The notes under the pieces: model-generated
Told to the model about the DNA's origin: nothing
What the model saw: only the letters and a program-made list of their open reading frames with translations
Database searches by the model: none
Position numbers and translations under genes: made by a program
From: Trichosphaerium sp. ATCC 40318
Taxonomy: Eukaryota; Discosea; Flabellinia; Trichosidae
Length of the DNA: 64,000 nucleotides
Reading direction: 5' to 3'
Assembly: GCA_038496445.1 (NCBI GenBank)
Contig: JALMLS010000232.1
Location: forward strand, 1 to 64,000
Part shown: positions 54,396 through 63,694 of the stretch, piece by piece
Numbering within the stretch: the first letter of the stretch is position 1
Layout of the letters: each line of letters opens with the position of its first letter

Positions 54396-54654
54396 GAGGT
54401 GAGTGTTATAGCAAGGGTACTGGGAACAAGAAGAGCAAGAAACAACCTTAACGCGTTCGTTGTTTAAGTCGCCAAAAAACTAGAAAACAATTGGGTTCGT
54501 CATTACTCTCAGTAAACTAATGTATTGACCAAAACACAAGGATGATAATGAATGAAACAAGAAACAATCAAAAATGTTACCATCAACAAAAAACTTTTCT
54601 ACAGTTGACAGACGAGCCACTTTTGTTAGTTTCCGTTTCGTTTTTTAATGCTGT

Positions 54655-56732
54655 TTACACAAAGGGTATTTACAAGGTCTACAGTCAATAGTCTGAGCAA
54701 TGGAATGGATCCAAGGCGCAAACAAAAATAAACACTCCACTGGCTGCCCAAATAACTGAAAAAAAAAATTCAAGTAGGCGTTTGTACGTAGTGGCCCATG
54801 TATGATGCAAATGCCCTCAGCGTCGTTCGTCGTTCAATTTTTAACCAATCCAGCCGACGGGGAATAAACTCTATATCAGTGGAACCTAAACCTAGCTTCT
54901 GTGCGAACAAATCTTCTACAGTCATATTGACTGGTTTACGGTAGTGTCGGACCTCGCGGTTTGGTGACATGTAGGATATGGTGAGTTTGTCGGGGTGGAG
55001 ACGTGAGAAACGCATAAGGACATAGGTTTTGCCATTATTTTGTGTCGATATTTCCGATAGAATATGTTTTGAATGAATTGCATTGACCAAACCAACGAAA
55101 CCGTTGCACAGTGCGTATTTCTCGAGATTGCACGCGATTTTGCTGTAGGGTCCCCAGTGACAACACAGAAGGTGAAACTTATAAGGTGTTACCTAAAGAT
55201 CGTTAGTAAACTACACAGTTACAAAAAAAAAACTGTGAAGAGTCCACAAAACCTATGTTCCAGGGAGCAAACCAGTTTCGAAGGAAAAAAATAACGGAAA
55301 ATACTTAACGGCAAAGTTTTGCACGTTAGAGTGAAAAAGCCAAAAAACTTGGGCAAAAGAGGTAAAAAGATAAAGAGTTGAAAGTTAGGAAAGATGAGGG
55401 AAAGCGCGTAGATGTAAAAAAGCCGTATTAAAAACAACGACAAAAGGATAAATAAGGGGTCAGGTTGCGCAGCAAGATCGTTTAGCTAGCTTCGCATCAC
55501 ATTGTAGAAAAGCATTAAATGTGTAGTCTACGTATATTCACCGAATTAAAAACGCATTAAACGCGCTAGCAATACGATATTAAAGATAGAGAAGACGTAC
55601 CAAGTCGTCCCGTGGGAAGTTCACAAAAAACTTGAGGCTCGCTATGAGGTCTTCATAAGAAGCATCAATTTCTCTAGAATGGCTAGAAACAAGCGGTTGA
55701 ATGACTTGTGAGCAGAATTGATCAAATTTGACAAAGTAACGTCCTTGCCCAAATAATTCAGTCCACAAAAGCCTTGCTTGCTCATCAGCTATCAGCGTCG
55801 ATGGCTCGTGAAGTGTGTGATCGTCAGCCTCAATGAACATTCGCTTGAGTTGATCGTAGTAGCGCCTGAGCGTCAACTCGTAGATATCAAAGTTTGGCGA
55901 AATATCCATTTCATCACGCGCAATCTGCTCCAAAGTCGTTGTGGTGTCTTCTATATTACCTGAGAGAACTTGGACAAGTCGTTGGAAACACTGAGTAGTT
56001 TTAACCGGGTACTTGTTCCAAAGACTTTCAGGAGTAGATTTAGCCACTGACAAGAGCAACATCTCTGTGGCTTCAAGAGTCGCTTTTAAATATCCGATTC
56101 TAGCCTTTTGATTCGCCAGTGCCTTTGGACCTTTATCTGGTAATCTTGTGCTATACGTTTCGCGTCCTTCTTGACTGTTACGCATAGTCATCTCAATCTT
56201 ATCTTCCAGCGATCCGGTAATTTCCTTCGCTTTCCTTGCTCGGTACTGACAAAGACGTGCATCCATTTGAGCATGTTTACGGTAAAAAATATGTGCACTG
56301 ACACACTCTCTAAAGTTTAAAGAAACCCCACGGCATACAGCAAGGTCTCGTATATCTAAAAGAGAAAAAACACAAAGCTTAACATCATAGTAAAGTTCGT
56401 CGAAAAGATCAAATCTCCTCCACTCGTGACACTCTAAGAATAGGTTGTGAGTCATTAAGAAAAGTTTTGTTGCGTAACATTCGGAGATTCCGTTAACCTT
56501 CTGGTTCCGAAGGAAACAGGTTCAACGAATAAGCATTTAAAAGTAGCGTACGTGGTAGCGGTGATGGTATGACGCGTATGGCATCTGTTTTATTTAATAT
56601 AAAGCCACTTATGCGTTTACTACTAAAATCTTGTGTTTGGCGCTCAAGACTGTGTTGGCTTCTTGTTTGTCGTCGTAGTTGCTTTTCGTCGCTGTATGAG
56701 GTATCCTCTGTTGTATAACTTTCAATAGCCAT
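54655..56732 (-). CDS. F-box protein with C-terminal SH2 domain
   Basis: Exon 1 (start 56732, MAIESYTTEDTSYSDEKQLRRQTRS) ends PSEPE and joins across GTTAAC...TTAG to ECHEWRRFDLFDELYYDVKLCVFSLL, an F-box of good fit. A long helical region of about 220 residues follows (KARIGYLKATLEATEMLLL, FGQGRYFVKFDQFCSQVI). Later exons give FHLLCCHWGPYSKIACNLEKY and an SH2-like domain: GFVGLVNAIHSKHILSEI, GKTYVLMRFSRLHPDKLTISY with the phosphotyrosine-binding Arg in MRFS. The last exon (LFGQPVECLFLFAPW to stop) follows a GTACAA donor. F-box plus SH2 is the plan of Dictyostelium FbxB, which supports an amoebozoan host. The predicted role is phosphotyrosine-directed ubiquitination. Middle exons between 55200 and 55580 are not fully resolved. 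Confidence 0.75.
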
Positions 56733-56833
56733 CTTTTCCTCTTGAGACAATGAACTTATTGCTAAATAAGAAAATCCAGTTAAAAACGTCAAGAGGTCAT
56801 TGACAGTTAATAAACGGCTTTATTTTGAACATT

Positions 56834-57095
56834 TTAAGGATGTTCAATAGAAGATGACGTGCCACAAACGGTATCTAACTCAACCACCATCCTTTCAATG
56901 TATGATTCAGATTGATTATCGTAAGTGCCACCTGAGGTTGTTGAGAATAGGGTATATAGCATTTGTGTAAAAGGGCGTGAAGCACTAAATACATAAACCG
57001 TGTTGGGCGGAAATAACGAAAAATGATTGACCGCCTGGTGTATTAAATACGTATACAAACGTCTTGCCTGTGTTTGATAGGTTGGCTATTTCCAT
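56834..57095 (-). CDS. Short protein of unknown function
   Basis: A proposed two-exon gene: MEIANLSNTGKT, then after an intron with donor GTTTGT, ASRPFTQMLYTLFSTTSGGTYDNQ through to HP and stop, about 65 residues. The second exon is polar with many Ser/Thr and ends VCGTSSSIEHP. Without splicing the first part reads GKTFVYVFNTPGGQSFFVISAQ and stops, so two alternative products are possible. No domain recognised. Additional 5' exons upstream of 57095 cannot be excluded. Confidence 0.3.
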
Positions 57096-57396
57096 TGGTG
57101 AATTTCTTTGTGTTGCTATATTATATTCTAGTGGGGAGCCTTTTGCTCGATAATAAGGTAAGTACAGTTAGATCTAGTAAAGAGGCGTATTTACCGTCGG
57201 AGAAGCCAAATGAAGGGCCAGAGGAGCTGCTTCTACACAGAATGTTTATATGTTCATGTTCAAGGTTCATACGAGGCCGTCACAGCGCGAACAGCATTAT
57301 TTGTGGATCAGTGAACAGTATTTAAGTTCAAGTTAAGTTTTGGTAACCTATTCGGTAGGAGTAAAGTTGTAACGAATTCATTTCGAACTTGTAAAC

Positions 57397-57696
57397 TCAC
57401 GTATGTGTAACTCGGACAAAAATAAAAACTGCGCACAGCAACTCAATAACCTCAACACAAATTTTTCCCTTCTTGTATTTACTAGATAAGCTTGTAACGC
57501 GATATTAACGAATCCGAGTATTTTACAGTATTGACGGTTAACAGAACGTAACAGACGAACAAAAAACACGGTGGACATTCCATACGGTTCTTCGGGATTG
57601 GTTTTATCGCCAGTTGTTTGAAAATACTTACGATAAAGCAAAAAAATAGTGTAAGTCTTGAATTTCTCTTGGGAGGGTCTTTACTTGACTCATCAT
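57397..57696 (-). CDS. Very small single-span membrane protein
   Basis: Exon 1 (MMSQVKTLPREIQDLHYFFAL) has a GTAAGT donor. An acceptor (TCTAG) about 140 bases on opens SKYKKGKICVEVIELLCAVFIFVRVTHT and a TGA, giving about 49 residues with one membrane segment. Size and layout fit a small mitochondrial or secretory-pathway subunit, but nothing identifies it. A retained-intron reading (57378-57641) would give an unrelated 87-residue frame lacking an ATG start near a promoter. Confidence 0.33.
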
Positions 57697-57790
57697 CTCG
57701 GCAATAATTTTACGATAACTTGCACGGGTGTTTATTTACCATAACGGTTCGTGAAGTAGCTTTATTGGTGTACAACCAAAACGTACAACC

Positions 57791-58856
57791 ATGTCGCTAT
57801 TGAGGGAGTTTGTGAGTTACAGTACTGTTTCTTTTGTTATCTCCGTAACTTAGACTGAGGACCAGCCTCCCAAAAAAGTCAGGCGTAGAAATCACGCTTT
57901 TTGGAGTTTCTGATATCTCGTTATGATACGTCAAAAAGGAGCTTTACATCCGTTTTCTTACAACACCTGAGAACACTAAGTAATCCTAGATCATTCCTAA
58001 AATTTTCGAACAAGATCGAACGTCAATGAACGCAAAACACGTAAAAGAGCTCGCATACGCTGCTCTAGATAAGAGTAAGAAAGAATATGATAGTTCAAAC
58101 GTTGAAGAAGAAGCGACAGAGAAAATCTTCTCAAGAGCCGCAAACATCTTTCTAACTGATATGATGAGAGAGGCTGCTATGCCAGAAGATAAAAGGATAG
58201 CTACAATAAACAAAAAGCTTAACTCTCTCGATGGTGAAGCTAAAAAACTGCTAGAACATCTAATCTTATCGTGGCATAACGGTTCTGTAGACGAGAACGG
58301 AAAAGACGCACCAGCGATAATGTCTTACAGATCTAAAGGTAAAACACATCAAATAGACGTAAAACAACTACGAAACTCTGAAGGAAAGCCAATAATACCG
58401 TTCAATGACTTGTATTCACGTGTTAATGAAGTAGTACCAAATGTTGTTTGGATTCTGGAAAAACTAAGAAAGAAAGGATTACTGAAACCTCATTATGTAT
58501 TTGGTGATACAAGGTTCATGCAAAGACTACGTAGAGTTGAAAATGGTAAGACACTTGCAGAGATAAGAGGAGGTGTTTTTGATGAAAGTGATTTGGTTTC
58601 TAATCTTGAAGAGAGCTATATAGAAGTAGTTGATTGGGATGACCTATGTCACGCTCTAGATGAGCTTCATAGTGGTAACAAAGAGCGTGAAGATAAAATT
58701 ATTGACCTGAATGAGAGATCTGGGCATTCTTTTGTTGATGTTAATGCTAAAGTAGCTTCGTTATCACAAGTTATACTACTGTCTGAGCTTAAAGAAGATG
58801 ATAATATTATAATGTTACTTGAGTATGCAAGAAAGATAGCGGAAGTAAAAAACTAA
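57791..58856 (+). CDS. Protein of unknown function with charged helical domain
   Basis: The main exon (about 57990-58856) is open for 276 residues from MNAKHVKELAYAALDKSKKE. It is highly charged and helical, with an HNGSVDENGKDAP loop, a winged-helix-like stretch (NDLYSRVNEVVPNVVWILEKLRKKGLL) and an acidic C-terminal half (DWDDLCHALDELHSGNKERED). Upstream, MSLLREF (57791) and an exon with a basic patch (EDQPPKKVRRRN, a possible nuclear signal) may be spliced on; the phase of the second joint is not settled. I do not recognise the family. Function cannot be assigned. Confidence 0.6.
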
Positions 58857-58976
58857 TAAAACTGTTGTAAGAAGACAAAAGTGAGTAGAGTAAAACTTTA
58901 TTTTGCACATACAGAGTAGTACAAGAAATCAAGTTGGCAAACATGAGTTAAAAAAGAGAAATCAACGCTACTGGAG

Positions 58977-59834
58977 TCAAACTCTTTTAGTTTGTTGATC
59001 ACCATCTATCCACATGCGCTGTATTTTTAGTTGACCATTTTCATGCCATTCTTTATGTTCACCATGTTGTTTAGCATCGACCCATATGGACTGTGACTTT
59101 TGTTGTCCGTTCTCATACCATTCTGTAGTTTTACCATGCCGTTTATCATCTACCCACATGGAATGTTCCCTCTGTTGTCCATTCTCATACCATTCCTTAG
59201 TTTTGCCATTTAGTTTACCATCAGTCCACAACGAAAGTTCTTCAAGTTGTCCATTCTTGTACCATTCTCTATGTTCACCATGTTGTTTACCATGAATACA
59301 CATTACCTGATACTTTAGTTGACCATCTTCATACCATCGTCTACTTTCGCCATGGCGTTTATCATCAATAAACATTGTCTGAAACTTAAGTTGTCCATTT
59401 TCATACCATTCTCTACATTCACCATGGCGTTTATCATCAATAAACATTAGCTGAAGCTTAAGCTGTCCTTTTTCATACCATCCTCTACATTCACCATGGA
59501 TTTTACCACTGACCCACATGCATTGTGTCTGAAGTTGACCACTTGCATACCATTGTTTGTGTTCACCATGTTGCTTACCATTGATGATCGTATATGAGGT
59601 CTTCAATTGTCCGTTTGTATGCCATTCTTTACCAGGGCCATTCACTACATGGTGATGTAACTGAACCTTTCCACTTTTATACCATCGTATCCACATTCCT
59701 TTCTTTTGTAATGATTCATCATAATGAGTATTAATTGCAGCTCTCTTTGATAGAGTATGGAATTTTGTGAATGCTTCAATATTAAAAGTACAAATGTACA
59801 TCTGAAGCTCACGTGGAATATCCAATAAATTCAT
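58977..59834 (-). CDS. F-box-like protein with MORN/YwqK-type repeats, copy 2
   Basis: Paralogue of the gene at 43402, inverted. Starts at an ATG (59834, MNLLDIPRELQMYICTFNIE), so the F-box-like part is complete. About ten 23-residue repeat units follow (WYENGQLKFQTMFIDDKRHGES, WYENGQQREHSMWVDDKRHGK), three or so fewer than copy 1. N-terminal ~100 residues are almost identical between copies, while unit order differs, showing that repeat gain/loss happened after duplication. The end MWIDGDQQTKRV differs slightly from copy 1. By family, MORN-type repeats bind proteins or lipids. With an F-box this is a candidate SCF adaptor. Confidence 0.82.
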   Translation of the reverse strand: MNLLDIPRELQMYICTFNIEAFTKFHTLSKRAAINTHYDESLQKKGMWIRWYKSGKVQLHHHVVNGPGKEWHTNGQLKTSYTIINGKQHGEHKQWYASGQLQTQCMWVSGKIHGECRGWYEKGQLKLQLMFIDDKRHGECREWYENGQLKFQTMFIDDKRHGESRRWYEDGQLKYQVMCIHGKQHGEHREWYKNGQLEELSLWTDGKLNGKTKEWYENGQQREHSMWVDDKRHGKTTEWYENGQQKSQSIWVDAKQHGEHKEWHENGQLKIQRMWIDGDQQTKRV

Positions 59835-60421
59835 AGTACCCAATTTACTGGATTTTTTCCTCTTGGCTGTTAACTATTGAAATGTTAGAAGACTAATACT
59901 GAAAGGGTACTTGCAGGAGTTGATTTTTTTGACCCCTCGGAACACAAATAAAAATGTTACAAGACACAACATAAACAGTTACTGCACAAGGCTCCAAATG
60001 ATAAAAGGCTATCTTTGCTTGCTGTTTTGTGACAAAGGCGCCAAAACACGTGATTTCTGAGAAATAGAACACATGCGAAAACACGTCGCTGAATTTCGCG
60101 ACAAGGTGCCTGAAAGTGGGTTTTGAAACGTTGTTTTAACGTTTAATTAAAATCGCGGTATTTTCAGGTCAGCGAAAGCTTAAAACAAATTCTATTTTGT
60201 TTGAACAAGCTACTCCACTTGTAAGTTTGTTAATTTCAATGCAGCTAAACTAATTTTGTTTTACGTACCATAATTACTACTGGTCCTATTAGAATGCGTT
60301 CAATAAGAAGCAAGGCACTACGAGACACGAAAGTTGACCTCTAGCTGGTTGGCAGTGGTTGTCTCCGACTTGACTTTGACTCTCAAGAAACCTGTATTGT
60401 CTTTTTTTGAACGTTTATTCT
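58985..60421 (-). repeat. Segmental duplication, copy 2 (inverted)
   Basis: Matches 42897-44462 in reverse orientation, including about 580 bases upstream of the gene. The similarity ends near CGTTCAAAAAAAG at about 60413-60421. No flanking transposon was recognised that could explain the movement. Confidence 0.88.
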
Positions 60422-60541
60422 GATATCAATGATTCATCATTGAAGCATTCAAGAGGGTTTTTAATTCTTGTACCTTCCTACCTGTTAACTTAGACTGCAA
60501 CTATCTTTATTCACAATTATTTACAACACAGCACCAACTTA
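59835..60541. other. Upstream region of F-box/MORN copy 2
   Basis: No gene. Mostly the duplicated promoter block. Includes a CACGTG (60046) and a sequence (TATTTTCAGGTCAGCGAAA) that resembles the MITE terminal repeat, suggesting an old insertion before the duplication. The last part overlaps the 3' flank of the polymerase gene. Confidence 0.5.
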
Positions 60542-62943
60542 TTAATCCGAAAACAAAACTTGCGGAGGCTCAATCTTTCTTTTTACAAAAAAAGGATTCA
60601 ATCGTTCCCTTCTTATCCAGCTTACGCTTCTTAGGTGATACCTGTCCGTGCTGTGATTTACGCTAGATATAATAATAAGAATGGTGTTTTGTAAAATGAT
60701 CACGTGCCTTCAACGGTAACAGAGTAGTTCCAGACTTGTCAGATTTTGAAAAATAATCAGTTACCTTGACTTGTTTTCCAGGAGACTGTCGTATATCTAC
60801 ACTATGTACATCAATGAGCTTCGTCATTCGTATACCAAGACATCTAATATATATATCCTTATCAAGCTCTGTAATCTTTGTTGAAACAACATCTAACAGC
60901 TGTATTTCGTCATTTGTTGGAACAATAAAACTCTTTGATCTTCGAATTTTCTTAAAATTAGCTGTTTGCATTGTGACTTCTACCAACCGTCCCTAAACTC
61001 CTTGTCAAAAAATCAAACATGTATTTCAGTGTTAGTACCAGTTTCCCTTTGTTTACCATACTTTTCGATATATCAGCACAAATCTTCCTTGCTTGATCGA
61101 GTAAAAAAGATTTACGACAATCAGGGCTTGAAAAGGTTCTTTGTTTTCCAATGCTTTTACGTTCTTTGTAGTTGTGTCTTGTGCTTCCTAAACCAAGACA
61201 AGAACCCATGAATGATTCAAAACGCTTTTGTTTTGTAAATTTATAGAGATAATAGCGCTAAAAACAAGTTGTAAGCCCTTCAACAACAGCAGAAAGTATA
61301 AAAAGAAAAGAAAAATCCCTTGGTATTGTTGAAAAAAACATGTCGCGTTTTCCTACCTTGCCCCATAAATCGTTAAGTGTAAATACATTTAGGGTTTTCT
61401 CAAGTTGCTCATTTGTTACAGGACCTAGAATCGCGCCTTAGAAAGTCAAAGTCTTTTGTACAATCCAAAAAAGTTGAAAGATGAAAAAATCCGAAGTATG
61501 CTTACCTATACCAGGTACTTTTGCTAGTTTAAGGTTACGAACAAAGTTCTTGATAGAAACAACGTTATTGGATAAACAAAATAATCCATCAGGTTTCCCA
61601 TGTTCACAGCAAACTTTTGCCAAAAACTTGTTAACAGCTGTGCCTAGAATTAAAGCCTTTAGTCGCCTGTAGCTCTGCAAGAAGTTTTGTTAGACAGTGT
61701 TTCGTACCAACACTACAAGGAAGGTTTAGTTCTTCCTTAATATGCCTCTTTATATTGGTAGCAGCTCGCTTCGCACAAAGACCTTTTGAGTTCATGTACT
61801 AGTAAGAAAAAAATGAGAATTTTATCAAATGTTTGCTACAAGCAACACGTGCGTCTGTAATATCAACAGCAGCTTCATCTATAGATCTCATTTGTAGTTG
61901 TGGATCGTAGTTGCGTAATATATTACTAGTATAGATGTCAAAGGAAGTTAAAAGTAGAGTTTGACGAACCCAATCTGTACAGAAATCGCTTTGTATTTGT
62001 TGAAGCTACTTCCAACAAAGATAAGTTCTTTTCCAGCTTTTCTTACGAGTTCAGCACCAATAAATCCTATTATTAATGAGGTCATTAAAAGCGACAGGGT
62101 TTACATACCAGGCATAGCAGAGCGAACGCCATACTTTCTTGCCTCATAGTTTGCTGTTGATATCATTTTTCTACCGCCAACAGCAACAGGATGGTTCTAG
62201 TTTAACCAACAGTTAGTATGATAAACTACCAATTGTTTTTGATTGGCAATTGTACCTTAAGTTCAGGGTTATCACGTTCTTCTACAGAAGCAAAAAATGC
62301 ATCCATATCAAGATGAAGCCATCTTTAACAAGAAAAAGTTAAAAGTTCAATATTTCTTGCTTTTTTTTTCCTAGTACGTTTTGGACACATCACGTGATTC
62401 TTCTAATTTCTTGACCATCTCATCAACCACACGTTTATCATTTGATGTCACTCTCACATGAACAAGCCATTTTTTCAATGCTTCAATCTTTTCTTGGTTC
62501 TTTTTGTTCGCTTCTTGCTTAAACTCATAATACTTTGATCCCCTTGTCTGCTTCAAAATAGACTCATTAACAGAAGCGCTATCAACCTTTTCAAGCCCAC
62601 ACTTGTTGGTATTAAGCTTAAGAGAACGTGGCAGTGCTTGAGAACTAACTGGAGGCAAGATGGCCGATGACTGAGCTCTTGAAGACTGATCAATCACGGC
62701 GTCATTGGATTCATCTTCTGGTTTGTTTTCAATATGCTGCGAGTCAGCCAAGTCAAACTCCTCGTCATCATCGTCCAGATCTCCAAAATCCTCAAATACA
62801 TTCTGTGGTACAGGTGGCTCAACTGTCAGGTCAATAATAGTGTTTGAGGACTCGTGAGAAGTTAAGTCTATTTGGGTTGGTTTGATAAGCGTTTTCTTTG
62901 GTTCTGGTGAATTTAAAGGCATGTGAGGATGGTTTAGGCGCAT
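60542..62943 (-). CDS. DNA polymerase kappa (Y-family translesion polymerase)
   Basis: Bypasses damaged bases during replication in the nucleus. About ten exons. An acidic N-terminal region (QNVFEDFGDLDDDDEEFDLA) precedes a pol-kappa N-clasp (YYEFKQEANKKNQEKIEALK). Catalytic core: RWLHLDMDAFFASVEERDNP (metal-binding Asp), VAVGGRKMISTANYEARKYG, YDPQLQMRSIDEAAVDIT (Asp-Glu pair), CSVGT, KPDGLFCLS, then the thumb and little-finger part (SKSMVNKGKLVLTLKY). The C-terminus has two PCNA-binding candidates: QVKVTDYF (canonical Q..h..aa) and KGTIESFF, which resembles the Lys-type PIP box of human pol kappa, plus a nuclear signal (SPKKRKLDKK). The intron at 60663-60707 has a GC donor (GCACGTG). Confidence 0.93.
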
Positions 62944-63515
62944 GCTACTGTTTGTTAGTCTGCTTGATAGATTTTGTGGTTTTTGAGGAAAAACGTTAAA
63001 TGTAGAATGCTAGGATACGCTAATGAAGCGTTGTAGACGGTTTACAGCGACTTTTTAGGAGAAAATGATTGGGTAATAACTAATGTTATTGTTTTGGCAC
63101 CTGTACGTTGTAAATACTTGCCTTGTGTTGTTTGGGTGCGTTTGTAGAGACATGTGCACATGATTACCGTTATTTTCTAACCGCCGGTCCTATGCGAGAA
63201 TTAATAACTCTGTACTGATTTCTACGCGTGAATACACGCATTGCAGACTTTATGTCAAACGCGTACGCTTGTTTCGTCCATAATACAATTCAGCGTACTG
63301 TATGATACAACGGGGTACCTCTTATGCTTGTACACGCGTATGAGGAGTGCGAACAAACAATTTATAGCAATGTTATTGGAAAATTTTGACCAATGTAGAC
63401 TGTCTTATCAGTAATTCGTTGAAAAAGCAAAGCAAGAATAAAAACCGATCGCACCGTCCTATTGCCATTTGTCTTCCGGCGAGCCGATACCACGCTATGT
63501 GTCAGTATACAACAA
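62944..63515. other. Intergenic region, no gene seen
   Basis: Between the polymerase kappa promoter and the tRNA gene. AT-rich with a CG-containing stretch (GCGCGT-like words) near 63250-63330. No coding sequence or repeat recognised. Confidence 0.4.
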
Positions 63516-63586
63516 GGGATTGTGGAGTAGGGGTAACTCGCTAGACTTTCAATCTAGAGCCAGGGGTTCGATTCCCCTCTTTCTCG
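63516..63586 (+). tRNA. tRNA-Glu (UUC)
   Basis: Folds as a tRNA without intron: D arm GAGT/ACTC, anticodon arm CTAGA-CTTTCAA-TCTAG with anticodon TTC (34-36), a four-base variable loop, T arm AGGGG-TTCGATT-CCCCT. Internal polymerase III boxes are good: B box GGTTCGATTCC (exact), A box TGGAGTAGGGG (one departure). The acceptor stem pairs at positions 1-4 and 7 (one G-T), but positions 5 and 6 are T-T mismatches. That weakens the case or points to editing or a decaying copy. A run of T residues appears about 45 bases later, not directly behind. Confidence 0.75.
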
Positions 63587-63694
63587 AACAACATAAAGTC
63601 GTCATCATTGCACAAACATAATGTTGATGATATTTTTATTTAATTATGTACTGAGTTTATTTACAAAAGCTGCGACGAGGTGCCACACTGGTTT

